Shown here: positions 47,691 through 56,923 of the stretch, in pieces
Position numbering within the stretch: position 1 is the first letter of the stretch
Layout: each line of letters opens with the position of its first letter
NCBI RefSeq assembly: GCF_900114255.1
Contig: NZ_FOSL01000012.1
Coordinates: 62,001-126,000, forward strand
From: Neomesorhizobium albiziae
Lineage (GTDB): Bacteria > Pseudomonadota > Alphaproteobacteria > Rhizobiales > Rhizobiaceae
Direction: 5' to 3'
DNA: 64,000 bases
Translations under genes and position numbers: made by a program
Notes under the pieces: generated by a model
The model's database searches: none
What the model saw: the letters and a program-made list of their open reading frames with translations, nothing else
Told to the model about the DNA's origin: nothing

Positions 47691-47736
47691 CGACCGGATG
47701 TCAGAAGAGGCGCAGGTCGCGGTAGGATGGTAATGA
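47691..47736 (+). repeat. Terminal repeat, copy 2 (diverged 3' end of a SufT-like gene)
   Basis: In the SufT frame this reads DRMSEEAQVAVGW followed by a stop. The five differences from copy 1 in the first 40 bases all fall at third codon positions and are synonymous; the last Tyr codon is a stop. The remnant therefore looks like the end of a related gene that evolved under coding constraint, probably imported rather than a decayed local duplicate. Confidence 0.8.
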
Positions 47737-47741
47737 ACTAC

Positions 47742-48356
47742 TCACTCTACCTTGCCCCCATGGGCACGGGCGTACGATCGCGGAGTTTCAAAGAAGGCTC
47801 GAAAATCTGTTTCGCTGACGCTTCGCCCGATCCACATAGCGCCTGTTTGATATTTAATGAGTTTAGCGCTGCGACTTAAAGTAAGTGCATTCCAAGCAGA
47901 ATCTTTGATTTTGACTTCAACAGCGATGAGGCGCTCTCGTCCGCGAAAGCTGGTTGATGAAATCTTCATGTCCTCAACAGCAGCCCAAGGTACAATTTCT
48001 GGGGCGATATTGGTATCTGTAAATCCCTCAGGTGATAAGGTCATGATGTGATATCGCGCTCTGATTATCTTTGCAGATTCTAGAATGCAAATCGATGCAA
48101 GAGGAGCGGATATAACAATGGCCAAAACTCTGTATAATGTTGGATAATCGAATCCCCACCACGCAGCGTATATGAAAAACACGGTAAGTGAGGCGAGTAT
48201 TATTATGCGAGGGTAAATATCGTCTACTTTTTCTTTCAATACTATGGTTTGGCTTGTCGCAGATTCGTGCATTTCACATCCAATTTTCGATGTGGGGCTC
48301 GCCCACTGGACGGCAGGGTTTCCGCCGCCCTTGTCATTTGATGTAGATTCAACCAT
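47742..48356 (-). CDS. Small two-span membrane protein, STM3941-like
   Basis: A 204-residue protein of clearly lower GC content than its neighbours. Two hydrophobic segments (around YPRIIILASLTVFFIYAAWW and LYRVLAIVISAPLASICIL) are followed by a PH-like region with VPWAAVEDMKISST and ERLIAVEVKIKD. The layout resembles the STM3941 family of uncharacterised proteins. The start is uncertain; ATG 48272 (MHESATSQ) is an alternative and neither has a strong ribosome-binding site. It lies antisense within the suf locus, between the SufT-like remnant and sufA, and looks acquired. Confidence 0.65.
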   Translation of the reverse strand: MVESTSNDKGGGNPAVQWASPTSKIGCEMHESATSQTIVLKEKVDDIYPRIIILASLTVFFIYAAWWGFDYPTLYRVLAIVISAPLASICILESAKIIRARYHIMTLSPEGFTDTNIAPEIVPWAAVEDMKISSTSFRGRERLIAVEVKIKDSAWNALTLSRSAKLIKYQTGAMWIGRSVSETDFRAFFETPRSYARAHGGKVE

Positions 48357-48371
48357 TTAATATGAAGTTCG

Positions 48372-48388
48372 GCAGGCCTTGAACCTGC
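48372..48388 (+). promoter_or_regulatory. suf leader hairpin, copy upstream of sufA
   Basis: A 5-bp perfect stem (GCAGG / CCTGC) encloses the same loop CCTTGAA as the hairpin before sufB. It ends 21 bases before the sufA ATG and is followed by TGGAATGGAG. The stem sequences of the two hairpins differ but stay paired, as expected for an RNA element. Confidence 0.65.
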
Positions 48389-48409
48389 ATGGAATGGAGT
48401 AGGAAGAAA

Positions 48410-48790
48410 ATGGGACGCTTCGCCGTCATCTCAATGACCGACAAGGCCGCCGATCGCGTGCGCGAGATCATGGCCACGCGCGAGAGCGCGCAAGGCATCC
48501 GGCTTGGCGTCAAGAAGGGCGGCTGTGCGGGCATGGAATATACGGTCGACCTCGTCACCGATCCCAATCCCAAGGACGACCACATCGAGCGCGACGGCGC
48601 CCATGTCTATGTCGCGCCGGAAGCAGCACTGTTCCTGTTCGGCACCGAGATGGATTTCGAGCGCACCGCGCTGCGCACCGGCTTCACCTTCCGCAATCCG
48701 AACCAGAGTTCGGCCTGTGGCTGCGGCGAATCGGTAGAGCTGAAACCCGCCGACCTGAAAGCGCTGGCCGAGGCCCGCGCCGGCGCCTGA
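48410..48790 (+). CDS. sufA: Fe-S cluster carrier SufA/IscA-type
   Basis: A 126-residue A-type carrier. The three conserved cysteines are in KKGGCAGMEY and SSACGCGES. The ATG at 48410 follows AGGAAGAA; the upstream in-frame ATG at 48389 lies within the leader hairpin region and is not preferred. SufA receives clusters from SufBCD and passes them to apoproteins. The gene would directly follow the SufT-like gene without the two inserted minus-strand genes. Confidence 0.94.
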   Translation: MGRFAVISMTDKAADRVREIMATRESAQGIRLGVKKGGCAGMEYTVDLVTDPNPKDDHIERDGAHVYVAPEAALFLFGTEMDFERTALRTGFTFRNPNQSSACGCGESVELKPADLKALAEARAGA

Positions 48791-48826
48791 GCCAATTTTT
48801 CGTCTCCCAACGGAAAAAGAAAAAGC

Positions 48827-49324
48827 TCAGTCTATCCAGAGCCCGTGTTTCTTGTGCCAGTCGGCGATCGAATCCTCAGGATAGAAGTCGAACCTCTTGT
48901 CGCCCTTGCGGGTGTCTGGCTCGACCCATGGTGACTTGTATTTCAGCATGATGTGCACGCGCTCCGGCGCCACAGGCAACTCGCTGTCGATTGCCGAGGC
49001 AAACGGGTGCACCAGTTCGGGCCAGGTTGGATCGTAGAGCCAGAGTGCCGATCCGCAACTCCTGCAGAAATTGCGTTCGCCGGTGGATACTTCGCACACC
49101 GGTCGCTCGTCGTCCTCGATCTTGGCACGATAGACGCCGAGATTGCGCTTTCCCTTGATTTTCAGCGTCGCCGAATCGGCGCCGAGATTGATGGCATAGC
49201 CGCCACCGCCCTGCTGCTTGCGGCAGATCGTGCAATAGCAATACATGTAGGGCACCGGCGTATGGCTCTCGACTTCGAAGCTCACCGCAGCGCAGTGGCA
49301 CGATCCCTTGAGCAGCATTGGCAT
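48827..49324 (-). CDS. GFA family (glutathione-dependent formaldehyde-activating-like) protein
   Basis: A 165-residue zinc-binding protein from the ATG at 49324 (MPMLLKGSCHCAAVSFEV), which has AAGGAG upstream. Cysteine patterns CHC, CYCTICRKQQG and CRSCGS match the GFA/CENP-V fold. True formaldehyde activation is doubtful for most members; the substrate is unknown. It is convergent with sufA. Confidence 0.9.
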   Translation of the reverse strand: MPMLLKGSCHCAAVSFEVESHTPVPYMYCYCTICRKQQGGGGYAINLGADSATLKIKGKRNLGVYRAKIEDDERPVCEVSTGERNFCRSCGSALWLYDPTWPELVHPFASAIDSELPVAPERVHIMLKYKSPWVEPDTRKGDKRFDFYPEDSIADWHKKHGLWID

Positions 49325-49400
49325 TGATGATTTTCTCCTTCGATCGGCGTTACTCGACACATTCCGGCCCGCCGCCGCAAGGCATTTTTGGAGTGCTCAC

Positions 49401-49724
49401 ATGGACAATGATGCGATCGGCGACCTGTTCGCCGGCCTCGGCCCGGTCAGCATCCGCCGCATGTTCGGCGGCAAGGGGATATATTTCAACAATGTCATCG
49501 TGGCGATCGAAATACGCGGCGAACTGATGCTGAAGGCGGATGCAGAGAGCGCGCCGGATTTCGCGGCGGCCGGTTGCACGCAGTGGACCTACACTGGTTC
49601 GCGCCACGGCAAGCTGGTCGCGATGCCGTACTGGACGGTGCCCGACGGCGCACTCGATGATCCCGACGAAATGACGCCGTGGGCCAGGAAGGCATATCAA
49701 GCGGGGCTGAGAGCAGGGAAGTAG
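49401..49724 (+). CDS. TfoX N-terminal domain protein
   Basis: A 107-residue protein consisting only of a TfoX-N domain: IGDLFAGLGPVSIRRMFGGK, IYFNNVIVAI, AEIRGELMLKAD-like strands and MPYWTVPDGALDDPDEM. In gamma-proteobacteria the full-length TfoX/Sxy activates competence genes, but stand-alone TfoX-N proteins in rhizobia have no assigned role. The ATG at 49401 fits the domain start. Confidence 0.87.
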   Translation: MDNDAIGDLFAGLGPVSIRRMFGGKGIYFNNVIVAIEIRGELMLKADAESAPDFAAAGCTQWTYTGSRHGKLVAMPYWTVPDGALDDPDEMTPWARKAYQAGLRAGK

Positions 49725-49921
49725 CGTGTCTGCCCGCCGCTGCCTGACGTTACGTTCGGGTTGGCGTCGCAAAATATCGATCCCATCGCCCGGGTCAGTT
49801 TTCCCGCAGGAGGCGCTAGTCAAGACCGGCTTCCGGAATTGTGATCGTGTCGCATGGCCTTCACTTCGATTGAGACGGCGCTAAATCCGGAGAGCCGATC
49901 CAATTGAAAAGGGTTTCCATA

Positions 49922-51658
49922 ATGACAAAAACCGTTGCCGACCAATTGGTTACTACATTATTTGCTGCGGGTGTGGAGCGCATCTACGGCGTGGTTGGCG
50001 ATAGCCTCAATGGATTGACCGATGCGGTACGGCGACATGGCGGGATCGAATGGATCCATGTGCGTCATGAGGAGTCCGCCGCTTTTGCCGCTGCCGCTGA
50101 AGCCCATCTGACGGGCAAGCTGGCTGTGTGTGCCGGAAGCTGCGGGCCAGGCAACCTGCATCTCATCAATGGTTTGTTCGACGCGCATCGGTCCCGGGTT
50201 CCCGTACTTGCAATCGCCGCCCAGATTCCCTCGGCCGAGATCGGTTCTTGCTACTTTCAGGAGACGCATCCGCAGGAACTTTTTCGCGAATGCAGCCACT
50301 ACTCCGAGCTTGTCTCGGTTGTGCAGCAAATGCCGCGGGTTCTGGAGATCGCGATCCGGGAAGCGGTTGGGAAAACCGGCGTGTCTGTGGTTGTCATGCC
50401 GGGTGATGTTGCCTTGCAGAAGGCTGAAGGCGCTGAGCGCCCGCGAGCGGGTGGCTTGCTGCCCGGCAAACCCGTTGTCGTGCCCATGGCCGGCGAAATC
50501 AGTAAGTTGGCGGAGCTTCTCAGCAAAGACGCGCGCATTACGATCCTGTGCGGAGCCGGTTGCGCAGGGGCACACGACGCACTGCTCGCGATTGCCGGGC
50601 GGCTGAATGCGCCGATCGTTCATGCCCTCGGCGGAAAGGAATTCGTCGAATGGGACAATCCGTTTGATGTCGGGATGACCGGGTTGATTGGCTTTTCGTC
50701 GGGCTATTATGCGATGATGGATTGCGATGTACTCCTCATGCTTGGAACGGACTTTCCATATCGCCAGTTCTACCCCACAGGTTCAGCGGTGCAGATCGCT
50801 CAGGTTGATATCCGGCCTGAGAACATCGGCCGTAGGGCTCCAGTGGATCTCGGGTTGGTCGGCGACGTGCGTGCGACGATCGAGGCATTGCTTGCGCACG
50901 TGCGGCAGAAGACGGACAGGGCCCATTTGGACCGGGCGCTAGACCACTACAGGCGCACCCGGAAGGATCTCGACGCACTAGCTACCGGCAAGGCGGGCAA
51001 GAAACCAATTCATCCTCAACAGATCGCAAAGGCAATCAGCGATCATGCCTCCGAGGACGCGGTGTTCACGTGCGACGTGGGCCTTCCGACCGTGTGGGCG
51101 GCGCGGTATTTGACGATGAACGGAAAACGGCGGTTGATAGGATCGTTTCGTCATGGCTCGATGGCAAATGCAATGGTTCAGGCCATCGGCGCGCAGGCAA
51201 CCTTTCGCCATCGTCAGGTGATCTCGTTGTCGGGAGACGGCGGCTTTGCAATGCTGATGGGCGATTTTCTCACCCTGGTCCAGCTTGGACTGCCCGCGAA
51301 GATCGTCGTATTCAACAACGGCGCATTAGGTTTCATCGAAATCGAGCAGAAATCCGTTGGATTTCTTCCGACCGGCACCGAGCTCAAGAACCCGAATTTC
51401 GCGGCGATGGCCGAAGCGATCGGAGTCAAGGGCATACGCATCGAAGACCCAGCCGATGTAGAAAACGGTATCGCAAAAGCGTTCGCGTATAACGGTCCCG
51501 TTCTGGTCGATGCTGTTGTGGCGCGCACCGAAATACCAGTCCCGCCGGCAATCAGTGTGGACATGGCGAAGGGGTTCAGCCTCTACATGGTCAAGGCGGT
51601 GTTCAGCGGCCGGGGAGATGACCTGGTTGAGCTGGCGCGCACCAATTTCTGGCGCTGA
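49922..51658 (+). CDS. poxB: Thiamine diphosphate-dependent pyruvate oxidase/dehydrogenase (PoxB-like)
   Basis: A 578-residue ThDP enzyme similar in size to E. coli PoxB, which oxidises pyruvate to acetate and CO2 with electrons passed to ubiquinone. An N-terminal pyrimidine-binding domain ([32 protein letters not shown]), a central FAD domain and a C-terminal diphosphate-binding domain with [13 protein letters not shown] and VVFNNGALG are visible. The ATG at 49922 is preferred; a TTG at 49904 would add six residues. Its composition is a little less GC-rich than neighbouring housekeeping genes. Confidence 0.9.
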   Translation: MTKTVADQLVTTLFAAGVERIYGVVGDSLNGLTDAVRRHGGIEWIHVRHEESAAFAAAAEAHLTGKLAVCAGSCGPGNLHLINGLFDAHRSRVPVLAIAAQIPSAEIGSCYFQETHPQELFRECSHYSELVSVVQQMPRVLEIAIREAVGKTGVSVVVMPGDVALQKAEGAERPRAGGLLPGKPVVVPMAGEISKLAELLSKDARITILCGAGCAGAHDALLAIAGRLNAPIVHALGGKEFVEWDNPFDVGMTGLIGFSSGYYAMMDCDVLLMLGTDFPYRQFYPTGSAVQIAQVDIRPENIGRRAPVDLGLVGDVRATIEALLAHVRQKTDRAHLDRALDHYRRTRKDLDALATGKAGKKPIHPQQIAKAISDHASEDAVFTCDVGLPTVWAARYLTMNGKRRLIGSFRHGSMANAMVQAIGAQATFRHRQVISLSGDGGFAMLMGDFLTLVQLGLPAKIVVFNNGALGFIEIEQKSVGFLPTGTELKNPNFAAMAEAIGVKGIRIEDPADVENGIAKAFAYNGPVLVDAVVARTEIPVPPAISVDMAKGFSLYMVKAVFSGRGDDLVELARTNFWR

Positions 51659-51766
51659 ACCGTGCTGCAAATGGAATTGGCGGTCTTCCGGCGACGTCCC
51701 AAGAAGCCAACCCGAATGCGCTGCGTGCGAACGAGGCGCTGTTCGCGCCCAGCCCGTGCGACGTCT

Positions 51767-53356
51767 CTAAACTTTGGCGCTGACCCGCATGAAAGCCGGC
51801 ATGTCGTCACCGAAGCCGACCGTGCCGTCGTCGTCCTGCTCGCGCTGGCGGCGGTTCTGTTCGGAACGGTCAGGCCGCCCGCCGCGATGATCGTCTCGGC
51901 GCGGGCGGTCGTCCCGGCGCGGCTGCTCGGCGCGCTCCGGCCTTGCCTTGCGCTCGGCGTTGTCTGAGCGGATGGCTTCCTTGCGCTCACGTTTTTCGAC
52001 CGGGGCGTCGGCGGCCACCGCATCGATATCCACGGCCTCCGGTTCGCGCGCCGGCTTTTCGGCATGGCGCTGCGAACGCTCTCGGCCGCCCCGCTTGCGC
52101 TCACCTTCGTCCTTGCGCCCGGCGCGGCGCGGCGCGCCACGGCCGCGACGTGGCGCCTCATCCTCGCCTTCGCTGGCAACCACCGTCGAAAGATCGCCGT
52201 CGTGCCATTCGATCTTCAGGCCGGTCAGCTTTTCGATCGCCGCGAGATATTTGGCGTCGTTCTTGGTGACGATGGTGAAGGATTTGCCCGAGCGTCCGGC
52301 CCGGCCGGTGCGTCCGATGCGGTGCACATAGTCTTCCGCGTGGATTGGCACGTCATAGTTGAAGACGTGGCTGACGTCGGGAATGTCGAGGCCGCGGGCC
52401 GCGACGTCGGACGCCACCAGAAGCTTCAGTTTGCCGTCGCGGAAATTGGCCAGCATCTGCATGCGGGCGCGCTGGTCCATGTCGCCATGCAGGGCGCCGG
52501 CATCGAAATCGTACTTGATCAGCGAGCGGAACAGTTCCGACACTTCGACCTTGCGATTGCAGAAGATGATGGCGTTCTTCAACTCGCCGGATTCGGCGTT
52601 GATGAGTTCGCGCAGCGCAGCCCGCTTGTCCCAGGGCTTCGGTCCGGATTTGACCAGACGCTGGGTGATGTTGGTGCCTGTGCTTGCCGCCTTGGACACC
52701 TCCACACGCACCGGCGCATGCAGGAATTTTTCGGTCAGCTTGGTGATTTCCGGCGGCATCGTGGCCGAGAAGAACAGCGTCTGCCTGGTCAGCGACGGGA
52801 TCATCTCGCAGATGCGTTCAATGTCGGGAATGAAGCCCATGTCGAGCATCCGGTCGGCTTCGTCGATGACCAGGATCTCGACGCCGTTCAGCAACAGCTT
52901 GCCGCGCTCGCGGTGGTCGAGCAACCGGCCGGGCGTGGCGATCAGCACGTCGGCGCCGCGTTCCAGCTTCTTGTCCTGCTCGTCGAAGGACACTCCGCCG
53001 ATCAGTAGCGCGATGTTGAGCTTGGGGTGGTTCTTGCCGTACTTGACGAAATTCTCTTCCACCTGCGCAGCAAGTTCGCGCGTCGGTTCGAGGATCAGCG
53101 TTCGCGGCATACGGGCGCGGGCGCGACCTTTCTCGAGGCGCGTCAGCATGGGCAGCACGAAGGATGCCGTCTTGCCGGTGCCGGTCTGGGCGATGCCCAG
53201 CACATCCTTACCCTGCAAGGCGTGCGGGATGGCGCCGGCCTGGATCGGTGTCGGCACGGTGTAGCCGGCATCGGTGACTGCGGAAAGAACCTTGGGCGAG
53301 AGGCCGAGGTCTGCAAAGGTCAACGCTTCTTGAGCGGTCTGTTCTTCTGAGGACAA
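51767..53356 (-). CDS. DEAD-box RNA helicase, RhlE-like
   Basis: A 529-residue helicase. Motifs: Q motif and AQTGTGKTASF, EPTRELAAQ, TPGRLLDH, VIDEADRMLDMGF, FSATMPPEI and HRIGRTGRAGR. The last 130 residues or so form an Arg/Glu/Asp-rich low-complexity tail likely to bind RNA. Such helicases act in ribosome assembly and RNA turnover. A 6-bp C/G hairpin lies in the leader at 53386-53402. Confidence 0.94.
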   Translation of the reverse strand: MSSEEQTAQEALTFADLGLSPKVLSAVTDAGYTVPTPIQAGAIPHALQGKDVLGIAQTGTGKTASFVLPMLTRLEKGRARARMPRTLILEPTRELAAQVEENFVKYGKNHPKLNIALLIGGVSFDEQDKKLERGADVLIATPGRLLDHRERGKLLLNGVEILVIDEADRMLDMGFIPDIERICEMIPSLTRQTLFFSATMPPEITKLTEKFLHAPVRVEVSKAASTGTNITQRLVKSGPKPWDKRAALRELINAESGELKNAIIFCNRKVEVSELFRSLIKYDFDAGALHGDMDQRARMQMLANFRDGKLKLLVASDVAARGLDIPDVSHVFNYDVPIHAEDYVHRIGRTGRAGRSGKSFTIVTKNDAKYLAAIEKLTGLKIEWHDGDLSTVVASEGEDEAPRRGRGAPRRAGRKDEGERKRGGRERSQRHAEKPAREPEAVDIDAVAADAPVEKRERKEAIRSDNAERKARPERAEQPRRDDRPRRDDHRGGRPDRSEQNRRQREQDDDGTVGFGDDMPAFMRVSAKV

Positions 53357-53549
53357 GTGTCTTGGCTGCTTTGGCTTTTGGGGGCGCGGCGAAATTCGCC
53401 GCGGCAGAGGCTTCGCATCTGCAACATGAGCAACGCGTTACGGATAAGTCTACGATTTGTCAACACAAACCGGCGTGAAAGCGGCGCTTGGCGCAATCCT
53501 ATGCTTAAATCTTAACCTTAAATTCGAGGTGGCCACTTCCATGGCGCCG

Positions 53550-54323
53550 TCAATACCGGAACTGTTCGGTCAAGATACGCTCGTTCCACGAATGGCTGGC
53601 GTCGAACAGAAGCGTCGCCGTGTGCTGCTGCGACTGGCTGACCGTGACCGAGACCACCGACTTGAATTCGGTGTGGTCGGCCGCGACGTTGACCGGACGT
53701 TTGTCGCATTCGAGGATGTCGAAGCGCACAGTGGCCTTTGCCGGGATGAGCGCGCCGCGCCAGCGCCGCGGCCGGAAAGGACTGACCGGCGTCAGTGCCA
53801 GCAGCGGCGCGTCGAGCGGCAGGATCGGCCCGTGCGCGGAAAGGTTGTAGGCGGTGGAGCCGGCCGGTGTCGCCACCATCACGCCGTCGCAGGAAAGTTC
53901 TTCCAGCCGCACCTTGTCGTCGATGGAGATGCGGATCTTGGCCGTCTGGTAGGACTGGCGCCACAGCGCCACTTCGTTGATCGCCAGGGCCTTCGAAGTG
54001 GAGCCGTCGGTGGTGACGGTTTGCATCTCCAGCGGGCGGATGGTTTCGGCGGAGGCTGCCGCGATGCGCTCGGCGAGGCCCAGTTCGCGATACTGGTTCA
54101 TCAGGAAGCCGACGGTGCCGCGGTTCATGCCGTAGACTTTCTTGCCGCTGCCCATCGTTTCGCGCAGCGTCTGCAGCAGAAAGCCGTCGCCGCCCAGCGC
54201 CACCACAACTTCGGCGTCGGCGATATGGTTCTGGCCGTAACGCGCGGAAAGCTGCTCGGCGGCTTTCCTGGCATCGTCCGTGTCGGAAGAAACGAACGCG
54301 AACGTGCTATTTGTCTTGTTCAT
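53550..54323 (-). CDS. nadK: NAD kinase
   Basis: A 257-residue enzyme making NADP from NAD. The GGDG motif is in VVVALGGDGFLLQTL, followed by GMNRGTVGFLMN, INEVALWR and DGVMVATPAGSTAYNLSAHG. The ATG at 54323 gives the usual rhizobial N-terminus (MNKTNSTFAFVSSDTD). It is divergent from a GFA-type gene. The 193 bases between its stop and the helicase start hold an AT-rich stretch and the helicase promoter. Confidence 0.95.
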   Translation of the reverse strand: MNKTNSTFAFVSSDTDDARKAAEQLSARYGQNHIADAEVVVALGGDGFLLQTLRETMGSGKKVYGMNRGTVGFLMNQYRELGLAERIAAASAETIRPLEMQTVTTDGSTSKALAINEVALWRQSYQTAKIRISIDDKVRLEELSCDGVMVATPAGSTAYNLSAHGPILPLDAPLLALTPVSPFRPRRWRGALIPAKATVRFDILECDKRPVNVAADHTEFKSVVSVTVSQSQQHTATLLFDASHSWNERILTEQFRY

Positions 54324-54433
54324 TTTTCCGGTCGCATGAGTAGAGTGCAGCGGATGCCGGGTTAGCACGCGCTGCTGCGGCTGCAAAGAGACGCGACACG
54401 GCCCGCGCCGGCCAGCAAACCACGGAGAATGCG

Positions 54434-54844
54434 ATGAAGATCGACGGTTCCTGCCATTGCGGGAAAATCACCTACGAGGCCGAAATCGATCCAGCGCGTG
54501 TGTCGATATGCCATTGCGTCGACTGCCAGACGCTTACCGGCACGGCGTTCCGCGTCACTATTGCTGTCGCCGAAGCCAACTTCCGGCTGCTTTCGGGCGA
54601 ACCGAAGGTCTATGTGAAGACGGCCGAAAGTGGCAACAAGCGCGCCCAGGCGTTTTGCGGTGATTGCGGCACGCAGCTCTACGCCACATCGGTCGGCGAC
54701 GGCCCGAAGATTTACGGCCTGCGCACCGGTACGGCGCGCCAGCGGGCGCAACTGGTTCCAAGGACCGAGCTTTGGCACAGTTCCGCACTTCCCTGGCTGC
54801 CGGAAATGCAATGTATCGAGACGACGATCGAACGGCAAAGCTGA
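54434..54844 (+). CDS. GFA family zinc-binding protein
   Basis: A 136-residue second GFA/CENP-V-type protein. The cysteine pattern is GSCHCGKITYEAE, ICHCVDCQTLTGTAF and AFCGDCGTQLY. The substrate is unknown. It is only distantly similar to the member at 48827-49324, so this is not a recent duplication. Confidence 0.92.
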   Translation: MKIDGSCHCGKITYEAEIDPARVSICHCVDCQTLTGTAFRVTIAVAEANFRLLSGEPKVYVKTAESGNKRAQAFCGDCGTQLYATSVGDGPKIYGLRTGTARQRAQLVPRTELWHSSALPWLPEMQCIETTIERQS

Positions 54845-54992
54845 AACCGTTGCCACACGATCAGTGGGCGGGGTGGCCGGCATGGTTACGTGTTGACCGT
54901 CGGGTTTGGATGTTTCCAGCGGAAGGGAGGGTCGCCCGAAGCACATTCCACTTTACTGGCGAGACAATTCTCGCTAACCGGTGCGCCGAAGT

Positions 54993-55068
54993 GCCCTTGT
55001 AGCTCAGCTGGTAGAGCAGCGGTTTTGTAAACCGAAGGTCGCGGGTTCGATTCCTGCCGGGGGCACCA
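54993..55068 (+). tRNA. tRNA-Thr (anticodon TGT)
   Basis: The 76 bases fold as a cloverleaf. The acceptor stem is GCCCTTG paired with CGGGGGC (G-T pairs included), with encoded ACCA. The D-arm is TAGCTCAGCTGGTAGAGCA. The anticodon loop TTTGTAA gives TGT and the T-arm is GCGGGTTCGATTCCTGC. The anticodon reads ACA threonine codons. A 6-bp inverted repeat (GCGAGA / TCTCGC) lies about 20 bases upstream. Confidence 0.97.
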
Positions 55069-55089
55069 TAAAATCAAACCTTCGAAAGT

Positions 55090-55374
55090 TCACATATCTG
55101 AGTCCAAAGGCCGGTCGAGAACCTTCTGGAGGTCGTCGCTTTCCCTGCGGCCTTCGGGAACATCGCGCTTCAGAATTTCGCCAAGCACCATCGCCGCTTC
55201 TTTCAGAAGGGCTTTGGTTTCCTGTGGAGTCATGCAGTCAATATGGTCTGCGGCGTCCAAGAGATCGACAACCAGATCAACACCGCGCGCGTGTAGCTGT
55301 GGCATTGCAGGCACCTCCAAAACGAGCCGCCCATTTTCCCAAAATTCGCGCTGCGTTTCAATAAACTTTGACAT
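55090..55374 (-). CDS. Hypothetical protein (94 aa)
   Basis: A 94-residue, acidic, predicted helical protein (PQLHARGVDLVVDLLDAADH, then KALLKEAAMVLGEILKRDVP) with no membrane segment or recognised family. It lies 22 bases beyond the tRNA-Thr 3' end in the opposite orientation, a common place for acquired genes, but no duplicated tRNA end was seen. Coding potential looks real, though the start codon is only moderately supported. Confidence 0.55.
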   Translation of the reverse strand: MSKFIETQREFWENGRLVLEVPAMPQLHARGVDLVVDLLDAADHIDCMTPQETKALLKEAAMVLGEILKRDVPEGRRESDDLQKVLDRPLDSDM

Positions 55375-55501
55375 CCCGTCGGGGCGACCACAGCCATATA
55401 GCTGCCAACTGCGCTGCTCTTATCGGATGGGTAAATCGATGAGATTTATCACTGAGGTTGCGTATATCGACAATCTCGACGTACGCGGGCCGAGGCGCCT
55501 G

Positions 55502-56755
55502 TCAGCCGCCGAATTTGTATCGCACCCCAAGCGAGATAATGTCGGCGCTGCCCTCGGCGGTGCCGGCATAGCGAATGTTTGACGTTGTTTCGTCGACCGG
55601 CGCATCGTCTACAAAAATGTGCGAGTAGCCGAAATCGACGGTAAGCCGCTCGTTCCAATTGTAGCTCGCGCCAATGCTGGCCCAGACCCGGTCGGCGTCC
55701 GGCAGCCTCATCGAGCGGTCCTCGTCGGTGATTGGCGAAATCTCATAGCCCAGGCCGGCGCGGAACGTCCACTCGGGGTTGAATTTGTATTCGCCGCCAA
55801 CCGAAAAGAACCATCCATCGTCGAAATTGAGCGCTAGGCTTGAGCCGGCCGGCGACCCGGAGAACGGCACGGTCTGGATACGGCTCCAATTGGTCCATTC
55901 CATTCCCGCCATCATCGTGAAACTCTCGTTGATCCGCTGGCGCAGGCCAAGCGAGATGGTTTCGGGCAGCGTCACATCGGCCGAAATTGGGTAGGCGCCC
56001 GCCGGAATGGTGCCGATCGGCGTGCGGACCGGGATGTCGAACGTCTGGGTGCCATCCAGGGACTGCTCGATGGACGATCGGAAGCCGACGCCGATGGTCG
56101 TGCCGTCAAACGGTGTGAGCGTGATGCCCGCGACGAAGCCGACATCGGTGGAGTCACCTTCCAGCCGCTGCCTTGGCGGGTTGGCCGTCGGCGCCAGCGC
56201 CGTTGCGATGTCGACGTCGAAATACTGGATCTGCATGCCCACGGCAGCGCTGATGACGTCGTTGAACTTGAAGCCGACCACCGGCGTCGCATTGAGTGAG
56301 AGGGCTTCGGCATCGAGGTGGCTGATCATGCCCACCCAGGGGCGGTCCGAGGTGGTGGAGAAGCCATAGGGCGCATTGAAGCTGATGCCGAGATAGAGCC
56401 TGTCGTTGACCGGCATTGCAAAATAGGCGCCCGGCGCGATGCCGATCTCGCCGACGTTGCCGCCGTTGCCGGTAATGCCCAGCGCCGCAAGGGTCGACCG
56501 CGACAGGTCGACATCGAGCTTCGAGCGCGGGAAGACAGCCGTCAAATTGCCTTCCACCGTCATGCCGGTCACGATGGTGACCGCCGCCGGGTTCCAGAAC
56601 ATCGAACTGATCGAGTCGCCGGGCGCCGCCATGCCGGCAAACGCCGAACCCTGCCCGTATGCGGATTGCTCACGGACGGCGAATCCGCCTGCATGCGCGG
56701 TTGCAATTTCCGCAACGGACATCGCGAGGACAGAAGCAAACAGGGATGCGCGCAT
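55502..56755 (-). CDS. OmpP1/FadL family outer-membrane transporter
   Basis: A 417-residue outer-membrane beta-barrel protein. The signal peptide ends near AEIATAHA, followed by the FadL-type N-terminal hatch region (GGFAVREQSAYGQGSAFAGM). Alternating barrel strands continue to the C-terminal aromatic-ended strand (SLGVRYKFGG). FadL proteins import long-chain fatty acids or other hydrophobic compounds. A 168-base gap upstream contains its promoter. Confidence 0.92.
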   Translation of the reverse strand: MRASLFASVLAMSVAEIATAHAGGFAVREQSAYGQGSAFAGMAAPGDSISSMFWNPAAVTIVTGMTVEGNLTAVFPRSKLDVDLSRSTLAALGITGNGGNVGEIGIAPGAYFAMPVNDRLYLGISFNAPYGFSTTSDRPWVGMISHLDAEALSLNATPVVGFKFNDVISAAVGMQIQYFDVDIATALAPTANPPRQRLEGDSTDVGFVAGITLTPFDGTTIGVGFRSSIEQSLDGTQTFDIPVRTPIGTIPAGAYPISADVTLPETISLGLRQRINESFTMMAGMEWTNWSRIQTVPFSGSPAGSSLALNFDDGWFFSVGGEYKFNPEWTFRAGLGYEISPITDEDRSMRLPDADRVWASIGASYNWNERLTVDFGYSHIFVDDAPVDETTSNIRYAGTAEGSADIISLGVRYKFGG

Positions 56756-56923
56756 GGGATCGTTCCCTCTGGTTCGCCCCCCGCGCGCTCTCAGTGTGTT
56801 TATCCTACGCCATTTCCGGGTTGGCGTAACGGAACGTTGCGAATCCCGCCGGCCGATTGATCCGTATTTGCCGGTCTACGTTGCAGAAAGAACACAAGCC
56901 GTGCCGGCGCGTCGAGCGGCTGT

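Noticed and set aside
53500-53530. Repeated TTAA strings resembling CtrA sites
   Set aside because: The spacing between TTAA units is not the seven bases of the CtrA consensus and the site lies near the 3' end of nadK.
54993-55374. tRNA-Thr as an integration site for an island
   Set aside because: No duplicated tRNA 3' end and no integrase were found; only one small gene follows and then ordinary genes.
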